Origin: Candidatus Saccharimonadota bacterium
GTDB lineage: Bacteria; Patescibacteriota; Saccharimonadia; Saccharimonadales; Saccharimonadaceae
Length of the DNA stretch: 64,000 nucleotides
NCBI GenBank assembly: GCA_028286365.1
Contig: JAQBRR010000001.1
Coordinates: 478,582 to 542,581, forward strand
Reading direction: 5' to 3'
In this document: piece by piece, positions 47,419-58,397 of the stretch
How the letters are laid out: every line of letters starts with the position of its first letter
How positions within the stretch are numbered: position 1 is the stretch's first letter
The notes under the pieces: model-generated
Seen by the model: the letters and a program-made list of their open reading frames with translations, nothing else
The model's database searches: none
Told to the model about the DNA's origin: nothing
Made by a program: the position numbers and the translations under genes

Positions 47419-48708
47419 ATGAAAACCACCATTAAACACCTATCAGATACCAAAGTAGAACTAACTATTAGCCTGACGCCGGCCGAATTAGCTGACGCCG
47501 AAAAGGTTGCGCTCGTAAAGCTATCCAAGGACGTAAAAGTCGCTGGATTTCGTAAAGGAAAAGTACCTCTAGTTGTCGCACAAAAGAATGTTGACCCATT
47601 AAAGCTACAAGAGCAGGCTCTTGATGACGCTGTTAGCAAGGCTGTTGCCAGCGCCTTTATCGAAGAGAAAATCCAAGCACTTGATCGTCCAGCTGTTGAG
47701 ATCAAGAAATTTGTTCCAGGCGAAACACTCGAATTTACCGCTGAGGCTGAGATACTGCCTAAAGTCACACTAGGTGATTACAAGAAGCTAAAAGCGACAG
47801 CAAGCGAAAAAGTCGCCATCAGCGCAAAAGAAGTTGATGCGGTTATCGAGCGTATGCGTGAGGGCATGGGCGAGAAGAAGGACGTTAAACGCGAAGCCAA
47901 AGAGGGTGATGAGACAGTTATCGACTTCATTGGTAAGAAAGATGACGTCGCTTTTGACGGTGGAACTGGCAACGATTACTCACTCACACTCGGTAGCAAG
48001 TCATTTATTCCAGGTTTTGAAGAAGCAATTATTGGCCATAAACCAGGCGAGACATTTGATATTGATCTGATGTTCCCAACGGATTACCACGTTGACGAGC
48101 TAAAGGGTGCACCTGTGACTTTCACGACAACCCTTAAAGCAATTAAAGAAATTGTGCCAGCAACGATCGATGACGAGTTTGCGGCTAAGAATGGTCCATT
48201 TACGACTGTTGCTGAGATGAAAGCTGACATCAAAAAAGGCCTTACTGAGCAAAAACAACGTGAAATTACTGAGAAGTTAAAAGACGACTTGGTCACTCAG
48301 CTGATTGAGGCTAGTACCATTCCTGTCCCTCAAATATTAATTGAGGATCAGACCAAGTCTATTGAGCAAGATTTTGAGCGTAACCTGATGTATCAAGGAC
48401 TTTCTATTGATGAGTATCTGACGACGCAGAAATTTAAGTATCGAGACGAATGGATTGAAAAAGAAGTAAAACCAACAGCTATGAAGCGTGTTCAGGCAGG
48501 ACTTGCTCTCGCAGAACTCAGCAAAGTGGAAAAGATTGATGCCACAACGGATGAGCTTCAAGAGCATATTGAGTTATATAAGAAGCAATACGGTAACAAT
48601 CCAGAAGCTCTAAAGCAGTTCGATGAACCAGAGGTTCAGCGTGATATCGCCAACCGTCTGTTAACCGAAAAAACAGTTGAACGTTTAGTTGAGCTAAACA
48701 AAAAATAA
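47419..48708 (+). CDS. tig: trigger factor
   Basis: VAGFRKGKVP; PPIase-like DGGTGNDYSLTLGSKSFIPGFEEAIIGHKPGE. Confidence 0.93.
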   Translation: MKTTIKHLSDTKVELTISLTPAELADAEKVALVKLSKDVKVAGFRKGKVPLVVAQKNVDPLKLQEQALDDAVSKAVASAFIEEKIQALDRPAVEIKKFVPGETLEFTAEAEILPKVTLGDYKKLKATASEKVAISAKEVDAVIERMREGMGEKKDVKREAKEGDETVIDFIGKKDDVAFDGGTGNDYSLTLGSKSFIPGFEEAIIGHKPGETFDIDLMFPTDYHVDELKGAPVTFTTTLKAIKEIVPATIDDEFAAKNGPFTTVAEMKADIKKGLTEQKQREITEKLKDDLVTQLIEASTIPVPQILIEDQTKSIEQDFERNLMYQGLSIDEYLTTQKFKYRDEWIEKEVKPTAMKRVQAGLALAELSKVEKIDATTDELQEHIELYKKQYGNNPEALKQFDEPEVQRDIANRLLTEKTVERLVELNKK

Positions 48709-48727
48709 ACGTTAGCAAAATTAATTA

Positions 48728-48754
48728 TTAGCACTCACTTGCAACGAGTGCTAA
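48728..48754 (+). promoter_or_regulatory. CIRCE operator (HrcA site) upstream of clpP
   Basis: Perfect TTAGCACTC-N9-GAGTGCTAA overlapping TTGCAA-17-TACAAT promoter. Confidence 0.96.
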
Positions 48755-48773
48755 TTTTATATACAATTGATGT

Positions 48774-49370
48774 ATGAGTAAGCCATCAAACTATTTAGTA
48801 CCAACGGTGATTGAAAAAACTTTTGAGGGTGAGCGTGCCTTTGATATCTATTCACGCCTGTTAAATGAACGAATTATCTTTTTGGGTGAGCAAGTAAACG
48901 AACATACGGCTAACTTGGTTGTTGCGCAGCTACTTCATCTTGCCTACGAGGACCCAAAAAAGGACATCAAGCTCTACATTAATAGCCCTGGCGGTAGCGT
49001 CTATGACGGTATGGCTATTTATGACACCATTCAATTCATAACTCCAGATGTCCAGACGATCGGAATTGGCTTACAGGCGAGCATGGGAGCATTTCTATTA
49101 TCAAGTGGTACGAAAGGTAAACGATTCGCTTTGCCTCATGCTAAGGTAATGATTCATCAGCCAAGCAGCGGTACGCAGGGTAAAGTTACTGATATGGAAA
49201 TCGACCTTAAAGAAGGTCTCGCGGTGAAAGAAATGCTTGCAGAACTTCTTGCAAAAAATACTGGTCAAAAGATTTCAAAGATCAAACTCGACATGGAGCG
49301 CGATTATTGGATGGCACCACAAGAGGCAAAAGCGTACGGTCTGATTGACGAAGTAATTACGAAAGCATAA
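48774..49370 (+). CDS. clpP: ATP-dependent Clp protease proteolytic subunit
   Basis: [46 protein letters not shown]. Confidence 0.97.
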   Translation: MSKPSNYLVPTVIEKTFEGERAFDIYSRLLNERIIFLGEQVNEHTANLVVAQLLHLAYEDPKKDIKLYINSPGGSVYDGMAIYDTIQFITPDVQTIGIGLQASMGAFLLSSGTKGKRFALPHAKVMIHQPSSGTQGKVTDMEIDLKEGLAVKEMLAELLAKNTGQKISKIKLDMERDYWMAPQEAKAYGLIDEVITKA

Positions 49371-49380
49371 GGAGTAAAAA

Positions 49381-49746
49381 ATGCCCAAAGGTGAAATAGA
49401 ATACAGACTCGATATGGATGAATTTCCTGCCCAGGATTATGGACTTGTCATTGCTGAGGCAAAACAGCTCACTCGGGAGCTTAATGAGGGCAATGCTTCA
49501 CTCCCAGGAGAACTTAACGGCGAGGCTGTTTATTCAGCTAATTTAAGGAATTCACTTTTTCTTGTACTCGGTATAGACAGGCCGCTGCCGACGCCTAGTG
49601 CTGCATCATTCGGAGATGAACTAGATGGTGTTCAGATGGCTTTTGAGAGTCGTTTTGATGGTCAAACAACCGAAAAGCTTGTTGAGGCGCGTGGTGGATG
49701 GTATATAAGTGGTCCAGGTTTAGGCAACATCCCAGACACAGATTAA
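49381..49746 (+). CDS. hypothetical protein
   Basis: ORF immediately after clpP with SD aaggagt. Confidence 0.55.
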   Translation: MPKGEIEYRLDMDEFPAQDYGLVIAEAKQLTRELNEGNASLPGELNGEAVYSANLRNSLFLVLGIDRPLPTPSAASFGDELDGVQMAFESRFDGQTTEKLVEARGGWYISGPGLGNIPDTD

Positions 49747-49795
49747 CTGCTAAAAGCATAGACATAATACCCTAAACATGCTATAATATAGTTAA

Positions 49796-50413
49796 ATGAC
49801 AGAAATCTTACCAATTGAAAATAATACCGGCAGGTACAACCTTGATAATGCGCGAACGTTTGTTCGTCTTAGAGCTGATGTACTGATGAATGAAGGTGTC
49901 AGCAGGGCAAGATTGAATGCGTATGATATTGATGATGAGAATAGGGTTGATCAGTACCGACAAGCTCGCTTACAGGCAGCTGCGATTCTTGAAGAAGAAC
50001 ATGATTTTTTGGGTGCATTTCAAGATGGCGTGATGATTGGTGCAGTTGAGAAGCGACCATGGACCCATAAGGACGAATTGCCTTATTTTTCCCTTTTTGA
50101 TAGGTATGTAGCGCGCAAAGTAACTCTCCTCGGTTCTGATCAAGCAAAGCCCCAACCGATTGGCATATTTGCACTTTTAGCTGAAAAGACCGATAAGCAA
50201 ACAGAGGTTTTTGAGAGTTTACTCGATCATGTAACAAAGGATCAAGATAAAAATGACTTTCTGCTACCTTTAACTGCACACCATCCTGCGCTGTTGGTAG
50301 CAGCTGAGTATGGGTTTGAAAGTACAGGCAAATTTGCACGGCAATTTGGCGCCTTGCACGAGTTGTATATTCGTGAAGGTGAAGCGCCTACGTCTACAGA
50401 GTCAGCAGCCTAG
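49796..50413 (+). CDS. hypothetical, GNAT-like protein
   Basis: FLGAFQDGVMIGAVEKRPW; TAHHPALLVAAEYGFESTGKF; TAGACA-17-TATAAT promoter, leaderless. Confidence 0.6.
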   Translation: MTEILPIENNTGRYNLDNARTFVRLRADVLMNEGVSRARLNAYDIDDENRVDQYRQARLQAAAILEEEHDFLGAFQDGVMIGAVEKRPWTHKDELPYFSLFDRYVARKVTLLGSDQAKPQPIGIFALLAEKTDKQTEVFESLLDHVTKDQDKNDFLLPLTAHHPALLVAAEYGFESTGKFARQFGALHELYIREGEAPTSTESAA

Positions 50414-50604
50414 ATTAAAGCCTTCATTTATACTTGACTATTTATAGCTAAACCCTCACAATAGGTAACAAGAAGTAGAGTAGCTGTGGTTATCTATGTC
50501 TTGTTGTCGGAGTGGCATTTGCAACAGACTAACCTTGCTCAGGGAATCTTCGGCGCCAAAGAACCCCTATCAACAATTCGTTTTCTTGATCAGAAGCGAA
50601 ACCC

Positions 50605-50624
50605 TTCCATTGTAATCAATGGAA
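50605..50624 (+). other. hairpin in rpoB leader
   Basis: TTCCATTG-TAAT-CAATGGAA. Confidence 0.8.
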
Positions 50625-50658
50625 AGATCTAACTAACCATGCGAGGAGCATTGCATAA

Positions 50659-53600
50659 ATGGCAAAAACTAAGCCTGATACTGCAAAGCGTGTTTTCTTT
50701 ACAAAGGATGACACTGCATTGCCTTTACCAAATTTAATTGCTCACCAAAAGGACAGCTGGCGTGAATTCGTCGAAACTGGCCTAAGTGAGATTTTTGCGG
50801 AGTTAAACCCAATCGATGACTATACTGGTCAAAAATTGGCTCTTCGTTTCAAGGAATACAAATTTCAAGATCCAAAGTCAACTGAGCAAAATGCCAAGGA
50901 AAACAACCTGACATTTGACGCGCCACTGCACGCCAATGTTGAGCTAACAAACAAAGTAACTGGTGAAGTTAAAGAACAGGAAATCTACCTCGGTGATTAC
51001 CCTTGGATGACTGACCGCGGTACTTTTATTATTAACGGTACTGAGCGTGTTGTTGTTTCTCAGCTTATTCGTAGTGCAGGTGTCTTTTTCACTGCCGATA
51101 AAGCTGCCACTCGTAATTTCTACGGTGCAAAATTGATTCCAGGCCGTGGTGCATGGTTAGAGTTTGAAACCGCTAGTAACGGTGCTATTTACGTTAAAAT
51201 CGACCGCCGTCGTAAACTGCCAATTACGACACTTTTCCGTGCACTTGGTCACAGTAAAACCTCTGAGATTAAGAGTCTGTTTGCTGATGTTGATACCGGT
51301 GAACTGAAATATATCGATGCCACTCTCGAAAAAGATCCATCACGTGGAGCAAACGAGGCCCTAATCGAAGTGTACCGCCGTCTTCGTCCAGGTGATCTTG
51401 CCACTGTTGATAACGCCCGTTCAATGATTGAGCGAATGTTCTTTGACTTCAAGCGATTCGACTACAGCCGCGTCGGACGTTACAAGTTGAACCAACGTCT
51501 TGGTCTTACGGTACCTAACACTACTGAAAACCGTGTATTCCAGTTAAGCGACCTGATTGCGATTGTTCGTGAGATTATTCGTTTGAACAATACTCAGGAT
51601 CCTCAAGATGATATCGACGCACTTTCAAACCGTCGTATTAAGTTAGTTGGTGAATTAGTTGCTCGTCAGTTCCGCGTTGGTATGCTTCGTATGCAGCGTA
51701 ACGCCATGGACCGCATGTCTATGTCTGATATCGAGAACGTAACTCCTGGTCAGCTGATCAATGCTCGTCCAGTCGTTGCTGCTGTTCGTGAATTCTTTGC
51801 AAGTTCACAACTTTCACAGTTGATGGACGAGACAAACCCACTTGCAGAGCTTTCTCACAAGCGTCGCCTTAGTTCAATGGGTCCTGGTGGACTTTCACGC
51901 GAGCGTGCAGGCTTTGACGTTCGTGATGCTCACCCAACTCACTACGGACGTTTGTGTGTTGTTGAGACTCCAGAAGGTGCCAACATTGGTTTGGTACTTA
52001 ACCTTGCAGCCTACGCTCGTGTAAACGAGTACGGTTTCATCGAAACTCCATACCTAAAGGTTGTGAAGGGTAAAGTTACTGACGAAGTAGTCTACCTCGA
52101 TGCATCACAAGAAATCACTGAAGTTATTGCTGATGCTAGCGTCAAACTTAAAGACGACGGATCATTCATCGACGAGCGTGTTAGTGCCCGAAACGGCCTC
52201 CTACCAGAGCAAGTTGATGCCAGTGAAGTTACTTACGTTGACGCCGCTCACAAGCAGATCCTTGGTTCTTCCGCTGCCTTGATTCCATTCATCGAGAAAA
52301 ACCGTGTCGACCGTTCACTAACTGGTTCTGCCATGCAGAAGCAAGCAGTGCCACTTCTTATTCCTGAATCACCTGTTGTAGGAACTGGAATTGAAGGCGA
52401 AATCGCCAAAAACACCAGTCAACTTGTTGTTGCTGAAGGTGCTGGTGAAGTCGTTCGTGCTGATGGTGACGAAGTACATGTTGCCTACAAGGACGGAACA
52501 AAGATTTACGAAGTCATTCACTTTACAAAGAGTAATGATGATCGTTCAATCAACCAAAAAGTTCGCGTCGAACGTGGCCAAAAAGTTAAAGCCGGCGATA
52601 TTCTTATCGAAGGTGCCTCAATTGCTGATGGTGAACTAGCTCTCGGTCGTGACCTAACTGTGGCCTTCATGCCATGGGGTGGTTACAACATGGACGACGC
52701 AATCGTGCTCTCAAGCCGCGTTGTTCAAGATGACACACTGACAAGCATCAATATCAAGGACTACACAGTAGAAGTTCGTGAAACGAAGCTTGGTCCTGAG
52801 ATCGTAACTCGCGATATTCCAAATGTATCTGAAGAGTCACTTCGTCACCTCGATGAGAGTGGTATTGTACAGCTTGGTTCAGAAGTTAAAGCCGGTGATG
52901 TACTGGTGGGTAAGATTACCCCTAAGGGTGAACAAGAGCTATCAAGCGAAGAGCGCTTGCTCCGTGCGATCTTTGGTGAAAAAGCCAAGGATGTTCGCGA
53001 TACCTCACAGCGTATGAACAATGCAGGTGGTGGTAAGGTTGTTGGCGTTAAGATCTTTAGCCGTGAAAATGGTCACGAACTTAAGGCTGGTGTTCTTATG
53101 CAGATTCAGATCTTCGTTGCACAGCTTCGCAAGATCTCAGTTGGTGACAAGTTAGCTGGACGACACGGTAACAAGGGTGTTGTTGCTCGAATTTTGCCAG
53201 TCGAGGATATGCCATTCATGGAAGACGGAACTGCAGTTGATGTAGTCTTGAACCCACTTGGTGTACCATCTCGTATGAATATCGGACAGCTGTTTGAGAC
53301 TCACCTTGGTATGGCCGCTCGTGCACTTGGTTACAAGGTAGCGACTCCACCATTCAACGGTGTTCCAAATGATGTCATTAGTAGTGAACTTGTTAAAGCA
53401 GGATTTGCCAGTGATGGTAAGTTCCAACTATTCGACGGCCGTGACGGTAATCCATTTGAAGAGCGCACCACTGTTGGTGTCATGCACATGATCAAGCTAC
53501 ACCACATGGTTAGCGACAAGATCCACGCCCGTTCAACTGGTCCATACACAATGGTCACCCAGCAGCCACTCGGTGGTAAGGCACAAAATGGTGGTCAGCG

Positions 53601-54021
53601 ATTCGGAGAAATGGAAGTCTGGGCCCTTGAAGCCTATGGTGCTGCTGCAACACTTCAGGAAATGATTACGATCAAATCTGATGATGTCTACGGACGCGCA
53701 AAGGCCTACGAGTCAATCATTAAGGACGAGCCAATTGTTGGTCCAAAACTTCCAGAGTCATTCAACGTCTTAGTTAAAGAACTTCAAGGTCTTGGACTTC
53801 GTGTCGATTTGCTTGATGAGTCTGAAGACGCGATTATTGATGCCGAGCAAGTTATTGGAAGTGTCATCAACGGTGAACCAGTTGCTGCCATTCCTGACCT
53901 TGGTGAAGATGGTGAAGTTGAAGAAACTATTATCGACGAAGCAGATGACTTCGGAGACCTCGGTGATGGTGTCACGATTCAGGATATAGACGAAGTAGAA
54001 GAAATCAAGGAGGAGGCGTAA
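50659..54021 (+). CDS. rpoB: RNA polymerase subunit beta
   Basis: LSHKRRLSSMGPGGLSRERAGFDVRDAHPTHYGRLC; GDKLAGRHGNKG. Confidence 0.99.
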   Translation: MAKTKPDTAKRVFFTKDDTALPLPNLIAHQKDSWREFVETGLSEIFAELNPIDDYTGQKLALRFKEYKFQDPKSTEQNAKENNLTFDAPLHANVELTNKVTGEVKEQEIYLGDYPWMTDRGTFIINGTERVVVSQLIRSAGVFFTADKAATRNFYGAKLIPGRGAWLEFETASNGAIYVKIDRRRKLPITTLFRALGHSKTSEIKSLFADVDTGELKYIDATLEKDPSRGANEALIEVYRRLRPGDLATVDNARSMIERMFFDFKRFDYSRVGRYKLNQRLGLTVPNTTENRVFQLSDLIAIVREIIRLNNTQDPQDDIDALSNRRIKLVGELVARQFRVGMLRMQRNAMDRMSMSDIENVTPGQLINARPVVAAVREFFASSQLSQLMDETNPLAELSHKRRLSSMGPGGLSRERAGFDVRDAHPTHYGRLCVVETPEGANIGLVLNLAAYARVNEYGFIETPYLKVVKGKVTDEVVYLDASQEITEVIADASVKLKDDGSFIDERVSARNGLLPEQVDASEVTYVDAAHKQILGSSAALIPFIEKNRVDRSLTGSAMQKQAVPLLIPESPVVGTGIEGEIAKNTSQLVVAEGAGEVVRADGDEVHVAYKDGTKIYEVIHFTKSNDDRSINQKVRVERGQKVKAGDILIEGASIADGELALGRDLTVAFMPWGGYNMDDAIVLSSRVVQDDTLTSINIKDYTVEVRETKLGPEIVTRDIPNVSEESLRHLDESGIVQLGSEVKAGDVLVGKITPKGEQELSSEERLLRAIFGEKAKDVRDTSQRMNNAGGGKVVGVKIFSRENGHELKAGVLMQIQIFVAQLRKISVGDKLAGRHGNKGVVARILPVEDMPFMEDGTAVDVVLNPLGVPSRMNIGQLFETHLGMAARALGYKVATPPFNGVPNDVISSELVKAGFASDGKFQLFDGRDGNPFEERTTVGVMHMIKLHHMVSDKIHARSTGPYTMVTQQPLGGKAQNGGQRFGEMEVWALEAYGAAATLQEMITIKSDDVYGRAKAYESIIKDEPIVGPKLPESFNVLVKELQGLGLRVDLLDESEDAIIDAEQVIGSVINGEPVAAIPDLGEDGEVEETIIDEADDFGDLGDGVTIQDIDEVEEIKEEA

Positions 54022-54022
54022 T

Positions 54023-57000
54023 ATGAGTCGCATTTTAGCAAACAACGGAATTGCAGACTTTGACGCAGTTCGCCTCGCAGTTGCGAGTCCCGAGGACATC
54101 CTGAAATGGAGCCACGGTGAAGTTACAAAACCAGAGACAATTAACTATCGTACCCAAAAACCAGAGCGTGATGGACTGTTTTGTGAAAGAATCTTTGGCC
54201 CAGTCAAAGATATCAATCCACACGACAACAAGCTAAAGGGTGTTCGCTCTCGCGAAGCTGCGATCGACAAGAATGGTGACCTCGTTACCAAATCTATCGT
54301 TCGTCGTGAGCGCATGGCGCACATTACCTTGGCTGCACCTGTTGCGCACATCTGGTTCATGCGTGGTACACCGTCAGCAATGTCGCTACTACTTGGCATT
54401 ACTGTTCGTAACCTAGAACGTATTGCATACTTTGCAACCTACGTCATCCTAAAATCTGACGATACAAAGCGCGATCAGTACATTGCAGACCTCGAAGCAG
54501 AGACCGAAGCTGGACGTGCTGCGATCAAAATTCGTTACGAACGTGAAGCTGGAACAGATGAGGAAACTCCTGATCCATCAATCGACGTAAAGGCACTAGC
54601 TGAAGCTATGTCACGCGAAGTTGAAGAACTGAACGAAACATACCAAGTTAAGAAAGCTCAACTCGATAGCCTCGTAAAGGGTGCATTAATTAACGAAGTT
54701 GATTACCGTAGTCTTCCTGAAGAATACGAAGATCTTGTTGAAGTTGGTATGGGTGGCCTTGCACTTAAGGCACTTCTTGATGAAATCAAGTTGCCTGAGC
54801 TTATCAAGCAACTTAGTGACGAAGTCGCTGGTGCAAAGGGTCAACGTGAGAAGAAACTCCTTAAGCGCCTCAAGGTACTTGAAGGTATGGCAGCTGCAGG
54901 TATTAAACCATCAAGCCTGACGCTTACTGTTCTACCTGTGATTCCTCCAGACCTTCGCCCTATGGTTCAGCTAACCGGTGGACGTTTTGCAACATCAGAT
55001 CTAAACGACCTTTACCGTCGTGTGATTAACCGTAACAACCGTCTTAAGAAACTGATTGACCTCAACGCTCCTGAAGTGATTCGTCGTAACGAAATGCGAA
55101 TGCTCCAAGAAGCAGTTGATGCCTTGATTGATAACTCTGCCGCTCGTGGTGGCCGTGCCGTCAATGCAACTGGTGGCCGTCGTCGTCTTAAGTCAATTAG
55201 CGACATGCTAAAGGGTAAGCAGGGGCGATTCCGTCAGAACCTTCTTGGTAAGCGTGTGGACTACTCAGGTCGTTCAGTAATTGTTGTCGGTCCAAAGCTT
55301 AAGATCAACCAGTGTGGTCTACCAAAGCAAATGGCACTTGAACTATTCAAGCCATTCGTTATTAGCTGGTTGATTCGTGGAGAGTATGCTCACAACATCC
55401 GTTCTGCTACTCGTTTGATCGAAGCAGGTGACGCACTTGTATGGGACGCACTTGACGCTGTTATTGAAGGCAAGTACGTACTTCTAAACCGTGCACCGTC
55501 GCTTCACCGTTTGTCTATCCAGGCATTCCAACCAAAATTGGTTGAAGGTAAAGCGATCCACTTGCACCCACTTGTCGCTAACGGATTCAACGCCGACTAC
55601 GATGGTGACCAGATGGCTGTTCACTTGCCACTCTCTAACGACGCGCAGCGTGAAGCTCGCGAACTTATGAGCGCAACGAACAACCTCTTGAAGCCTGCTG
55701 ATGGCGCGCCAGTCCTTAACATTGGACAGGACGTTGTGCTTGGTAATTACTACCTAACATACAACAAGCCAAGTGCTCAGACTGATAAGGTTAAAGCCTA
55801 CAGCTCTGTTTACGAAGCTGAAATGGCATACGACAGTAAGAACATTCAACTTCAGACTCCAATTCGCGTTCTTGCGAAGGGTGAAATTCGTGATACAACT
55901 CTTGGACGTGTATTCTTTAACGAAATTTTGCCTAAGGATTTCCCTTATGACAACAATGTTCAGTCAAAGAAGCAACTCAAGAAAGTTCTTGCCAAGATCT
56001 TTAACGACTACGACGCTGAAACGACTGCCCAAACTGCTGACCGTATGAAAGGTCTTGCCTTCCGATTTGCAACAATTGCTGCTGTATCGACTGGTAAAGA
56101 TGACTACCTACATTTTGACGAAATCGCTGAGTTCGTTGCCGAAGGTGATGCAAAGACTGCACTGATCTCAGAGCAATTCGACCAAGGTTTGATCACGGAA
56201 GAAGAGCGTTACAGTCTAACTGTTGCCTCATGGCGTGCAGTTGACCGTAATGTAACTGATTTCTTGCAGGGTGAGCTCAAGAACATGGATACCAGCATTA
56301 GTGTGATGGTTAACTCCGGAGCCCGTGGTGATATTTCAAACGTTAAGCTAGCCTCAGCCATGGTGGGAATCATGGTGGATGCAGCCAACCGCGAAATTGA
56401 GCTACCTATCCGAAGCAACTACCGTGACGGTCTTAGCTCCCTTGAGCAATTCGTGGCAACACGTGGTGCTCGTAAGGGTCTGATTGACACCGCACTTAAG
56501 ACTGCCGACTCAGGTTACCTAACTCGTCGTTTAGTTGATGTATCTCAAGATGTATTCACCGTTGAAGACACCCCTGATAACGACGATGGATTCAACATCT
56601 ACCGTTCTGAATCAGAACTTACGATGATTGATTTCGGCAACCGTCTATTTGGACGATTTACTGCCGAGGCTATTCCTGGTCACATCGGGACTGACGAGCT
56701 CATTACTCGTGAAATCGCTGACAAGCTTGAATCAGATCCTGCAATTACTGCAGTTAAGATTCAATCAGTTCTGACGACCAAGAACCTCCGTGGTATTCCT
56801 CAGAAGAGCTACGGTATCGACATGGCGTCTGGCAAGCTCGTCAGTGTTGCTCAACCAGTCGGAGTCATCGCAGCGCAATCTGTCGGTGAGCCTGGTACAC
56901 AGCTAACACTAAAGACTTTCCACGCTGGTGGTGTAGCTGGTGGAGACATTACTCAGGGTCTACCTCGTGTTGAAGAGTTGTTCGAAGCTCGTTCTCCAAA

Positions 57001-57883
57001 GGGACAAGCATTCGTTACAGAACTAACAGGACTCGTTGATGTATGGGAAGATGGCAAGAAATATGTCGTCCAAGTTACTCCAGAAGCTGGTCACGTTGAA
57101 CGCCTCGAGCTTGAAGGTCGCACAGCGACTGTCAAATCTGGCAGCAATGTAAAGGTTGGCGATGTTCTGGCGACAGGTGAGAGCGAATCGAAGCCACTTG
57201 TTGCACCGTTCGACGGACTGATCGAAGTAACCAAGAAGATGATTATCATTGCAGCGAACGCAAGTTCACCTGTGAAGTATGAAATTCCTGGTAACACTCA
57301 GCTGACGGTTAAAGCTGGTGATGTTGTTGAAGCGGGTGACCGCCTGACAATTGGTTCACTTAACCTACACGATCAAATGCGCCTAAAGGGTACTGAATCA
57401 GCACAACGTTACATCATTAACGAAGTGCTTCGTATCTATGCTGCACAGGGTCAAGACGTTGCTGACAAGCACCTTGAGATCATTGTGCGCCAGATGTTCA
57501 GCCGTGTTCAGATCGAGGACCCAGGAGACAGCACGTTTGTAACTGGCGATATCGTTTCTAAGGCTGCAGTGGTGGAAGCAAACGCTATCCTAGCTGCTGA
57601 TAAGAAAGAGCTCGTGAGCTACACTCAATTGTTACTTGGTATCACCAAAGTATCAATCTGGTCAGATAGCTTCCTGTCTGCTGCATCGTTCCAGGACACG
57701 ACTCGTGTACTGATCAACGCTGCTGTATCAGGTCGTATCGACCGACTGCACGGCCTAAAGGAAAATGTGATCATTGGTCGCAAGATCCCAGTTGGTACTG
57801 GTGCACGTCGTCCTGACGGTTCACTACAAAGTGATGATGAATTGGTTACTGAAATCACTGAGGATATTGAACTCGCCGCGTAG
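54023..57883 (+). CDS. rpoC: RNA polymerase subunit beta'
   Basis: NADYDGDQMAVHLPLS; VGEPGTQLTLKTFHAGG. Confidence 0.99.
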   Translation: MSRILANNGIADFDAVRLAVASPEDILKWSHGEVTKPETINYRTQKPERDGLFCERIFGPVKDINPHDNKLKGVRSREAAIDKNGDLVTKSIVRRERMAHITLAAPVAHIWFMRGTPSAMSLLLGITVRNLERIAYFATYVILKSDDTKRDQYIADLEAETEAGRAAIKIRYEREAGTDEETPDPSIDVKALAEAMSREVEELNETYQVKKAQLDSLVKGALINEVDYRSLPEEYEDLVEVGMGGLALKALLDEIKLPELIKQLSDEVAGAKGQREKKLLKRLKVLEGMAAAGIKPSSLTLTVLPVIPPDLRPMVQLTGGRFATSDLNDLYRRVINRNNRLKKLIDLNAPEVIRRNEMRMLQEAVDALIDNSAARGGRAVNATGGRRRLKSISDMLKGKQGRFRQNLLGKRVDYSGRSVIVVGPKLKINQCGLPKQMALELFKPFVISWLIRGEYAHNIRSATRLIEAGDALVWDALDAVIEGKYVLLNRAPSLHRLSIQAFQPKLVEGKAIHLHPLVANGFNADYDGDQMAVHLPLSNDAQREARELMSATNNLLKPADGAPVLNIGQDVVLGNYYLTYNKPSAQTDKVKAYSSVYEAEMAYDSKNIQLQTPIRVLAKGEIRDTTLGRVFFNEILPKDFPYDNNVQSKKQLKKVLAKIFNDYDAETTAQTADRMKGLAFRFATIAAVSTGKDDYLHFDEIAEFVAEGDAKTALISEQFDQGLITEEERYSLTVASWRAVDRNVTDFLQGELKNMDTSISVMVNSGARGDISNVKLASAMVGIMVDAANREIELPIRSNYRDGLSSLEQFVATRGARKGLIDTALKTADSGYLTRRLVDVSQDVFTVEDTPDNDDGFNIYRSESELTMIDFGNRLFGRFTAEAIPGHIGTDELITREIADKLESDPAITAVKIQSVLTTKNLRGIPQKSYGIDMASGKLVSVAQPVGVIAAQSVGEPGTQLTLKTFHAGGVAGGDITQGLPRVEELFEARSPKGQAFVTELTGLVDVWEDGKKYVVQVTPEAGHVERLELEGRTATVKSGSNVKVGDVLATGESESKPLVAPFDGLIEVTKKMIIIAANASSPVKYEIPGNTQLTVKAGDVVEAGDRLTIGSLNLHDQMRLKGTESAQRYIINEVLRIYAAQGQDVADKHLEIIVRQMFSRVQIEDPGDSTFVTGDIVSKAAVVEANAILAADKKELVSYTQLLLGITKVSIWSDSFLSAASFQDTTRVLINAAVSGRIDRLHGLKENVIIGRKIPVGTGARRPDGSLQSDDELVTEITEDIELAA

Positions 57884-57897
57884 TCGAATCTCAACGA

Positions 57898-57926
57898 GAA
57901 AAGCCTCGCAGCTCGCGGGGCTTTTC
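57898..57926 (+). terminator. intrinsic terminator after rpoC
   Basis: GAAAAGCCTCGC-agctc-GCGGGGCTTTTC then TT. Confidence 0.88.
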
Positions 57927-57997
57927 TTATGGGTGACAAATATTCATCAAGAGGGGATAACAATTCCTCAAAAACACATCTAAATAACCAGTTCAAG

Positions 57998-58026
57998 AAT
58001 CTTCCAAGGTTGAACCTTGGAAGATT
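57998..58026. repeat. 14-bp perfect palindrome with 1-nt centre
   Basis: AATCTTCCAAGGTT-g-AACCTTGGAAGATT. Confidence 0.9.
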
Positions 58027-58109
58027 GGGTAAGATAGCTATTAAATAATCACGCTTATGCTTGAAGCAGCAAAACAGAGGTGATATTCTATAGCAAAATA
58101 AGGAGCAAT

Positions 58110-58397
58110 ATGACTAATTCGACTGAAACCTGTCCAGCAACTGGTGAAACCTGTGTTTTTGTAAAAGAGGCTAAAATCTTATATACAGGCAATCACGATC
58201 ACGTTGCACCAGAAATCGTTATGGATGATGATGCGCTTTACGTGTCGGCAATGAGACAGCATGCAACATTACTTGAAGATAAAGGCGACACAACTGGTCC
58301 TACTGGCGATAGATGTCCCGTACACGAGCGTCCAGCAGGTAGGCGTGCTGTTGGCCATGTTGTTAATGACGCCTTCTCGCGACCACATTCAATCTAG
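58110..58397 (+). CDS. hypothetical small protein
   Basis: SD aaggagc before ATG 58110. Confidence 0.5.
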   Translation: MTNSTETCPATGETCVFVKEAKILYTGNHDHVAPEIVMDDDALYVSAMRQHATLLEDKGDTTGPTGDRCPVHERPAGRRAVGHVVNDAFSRPHSI

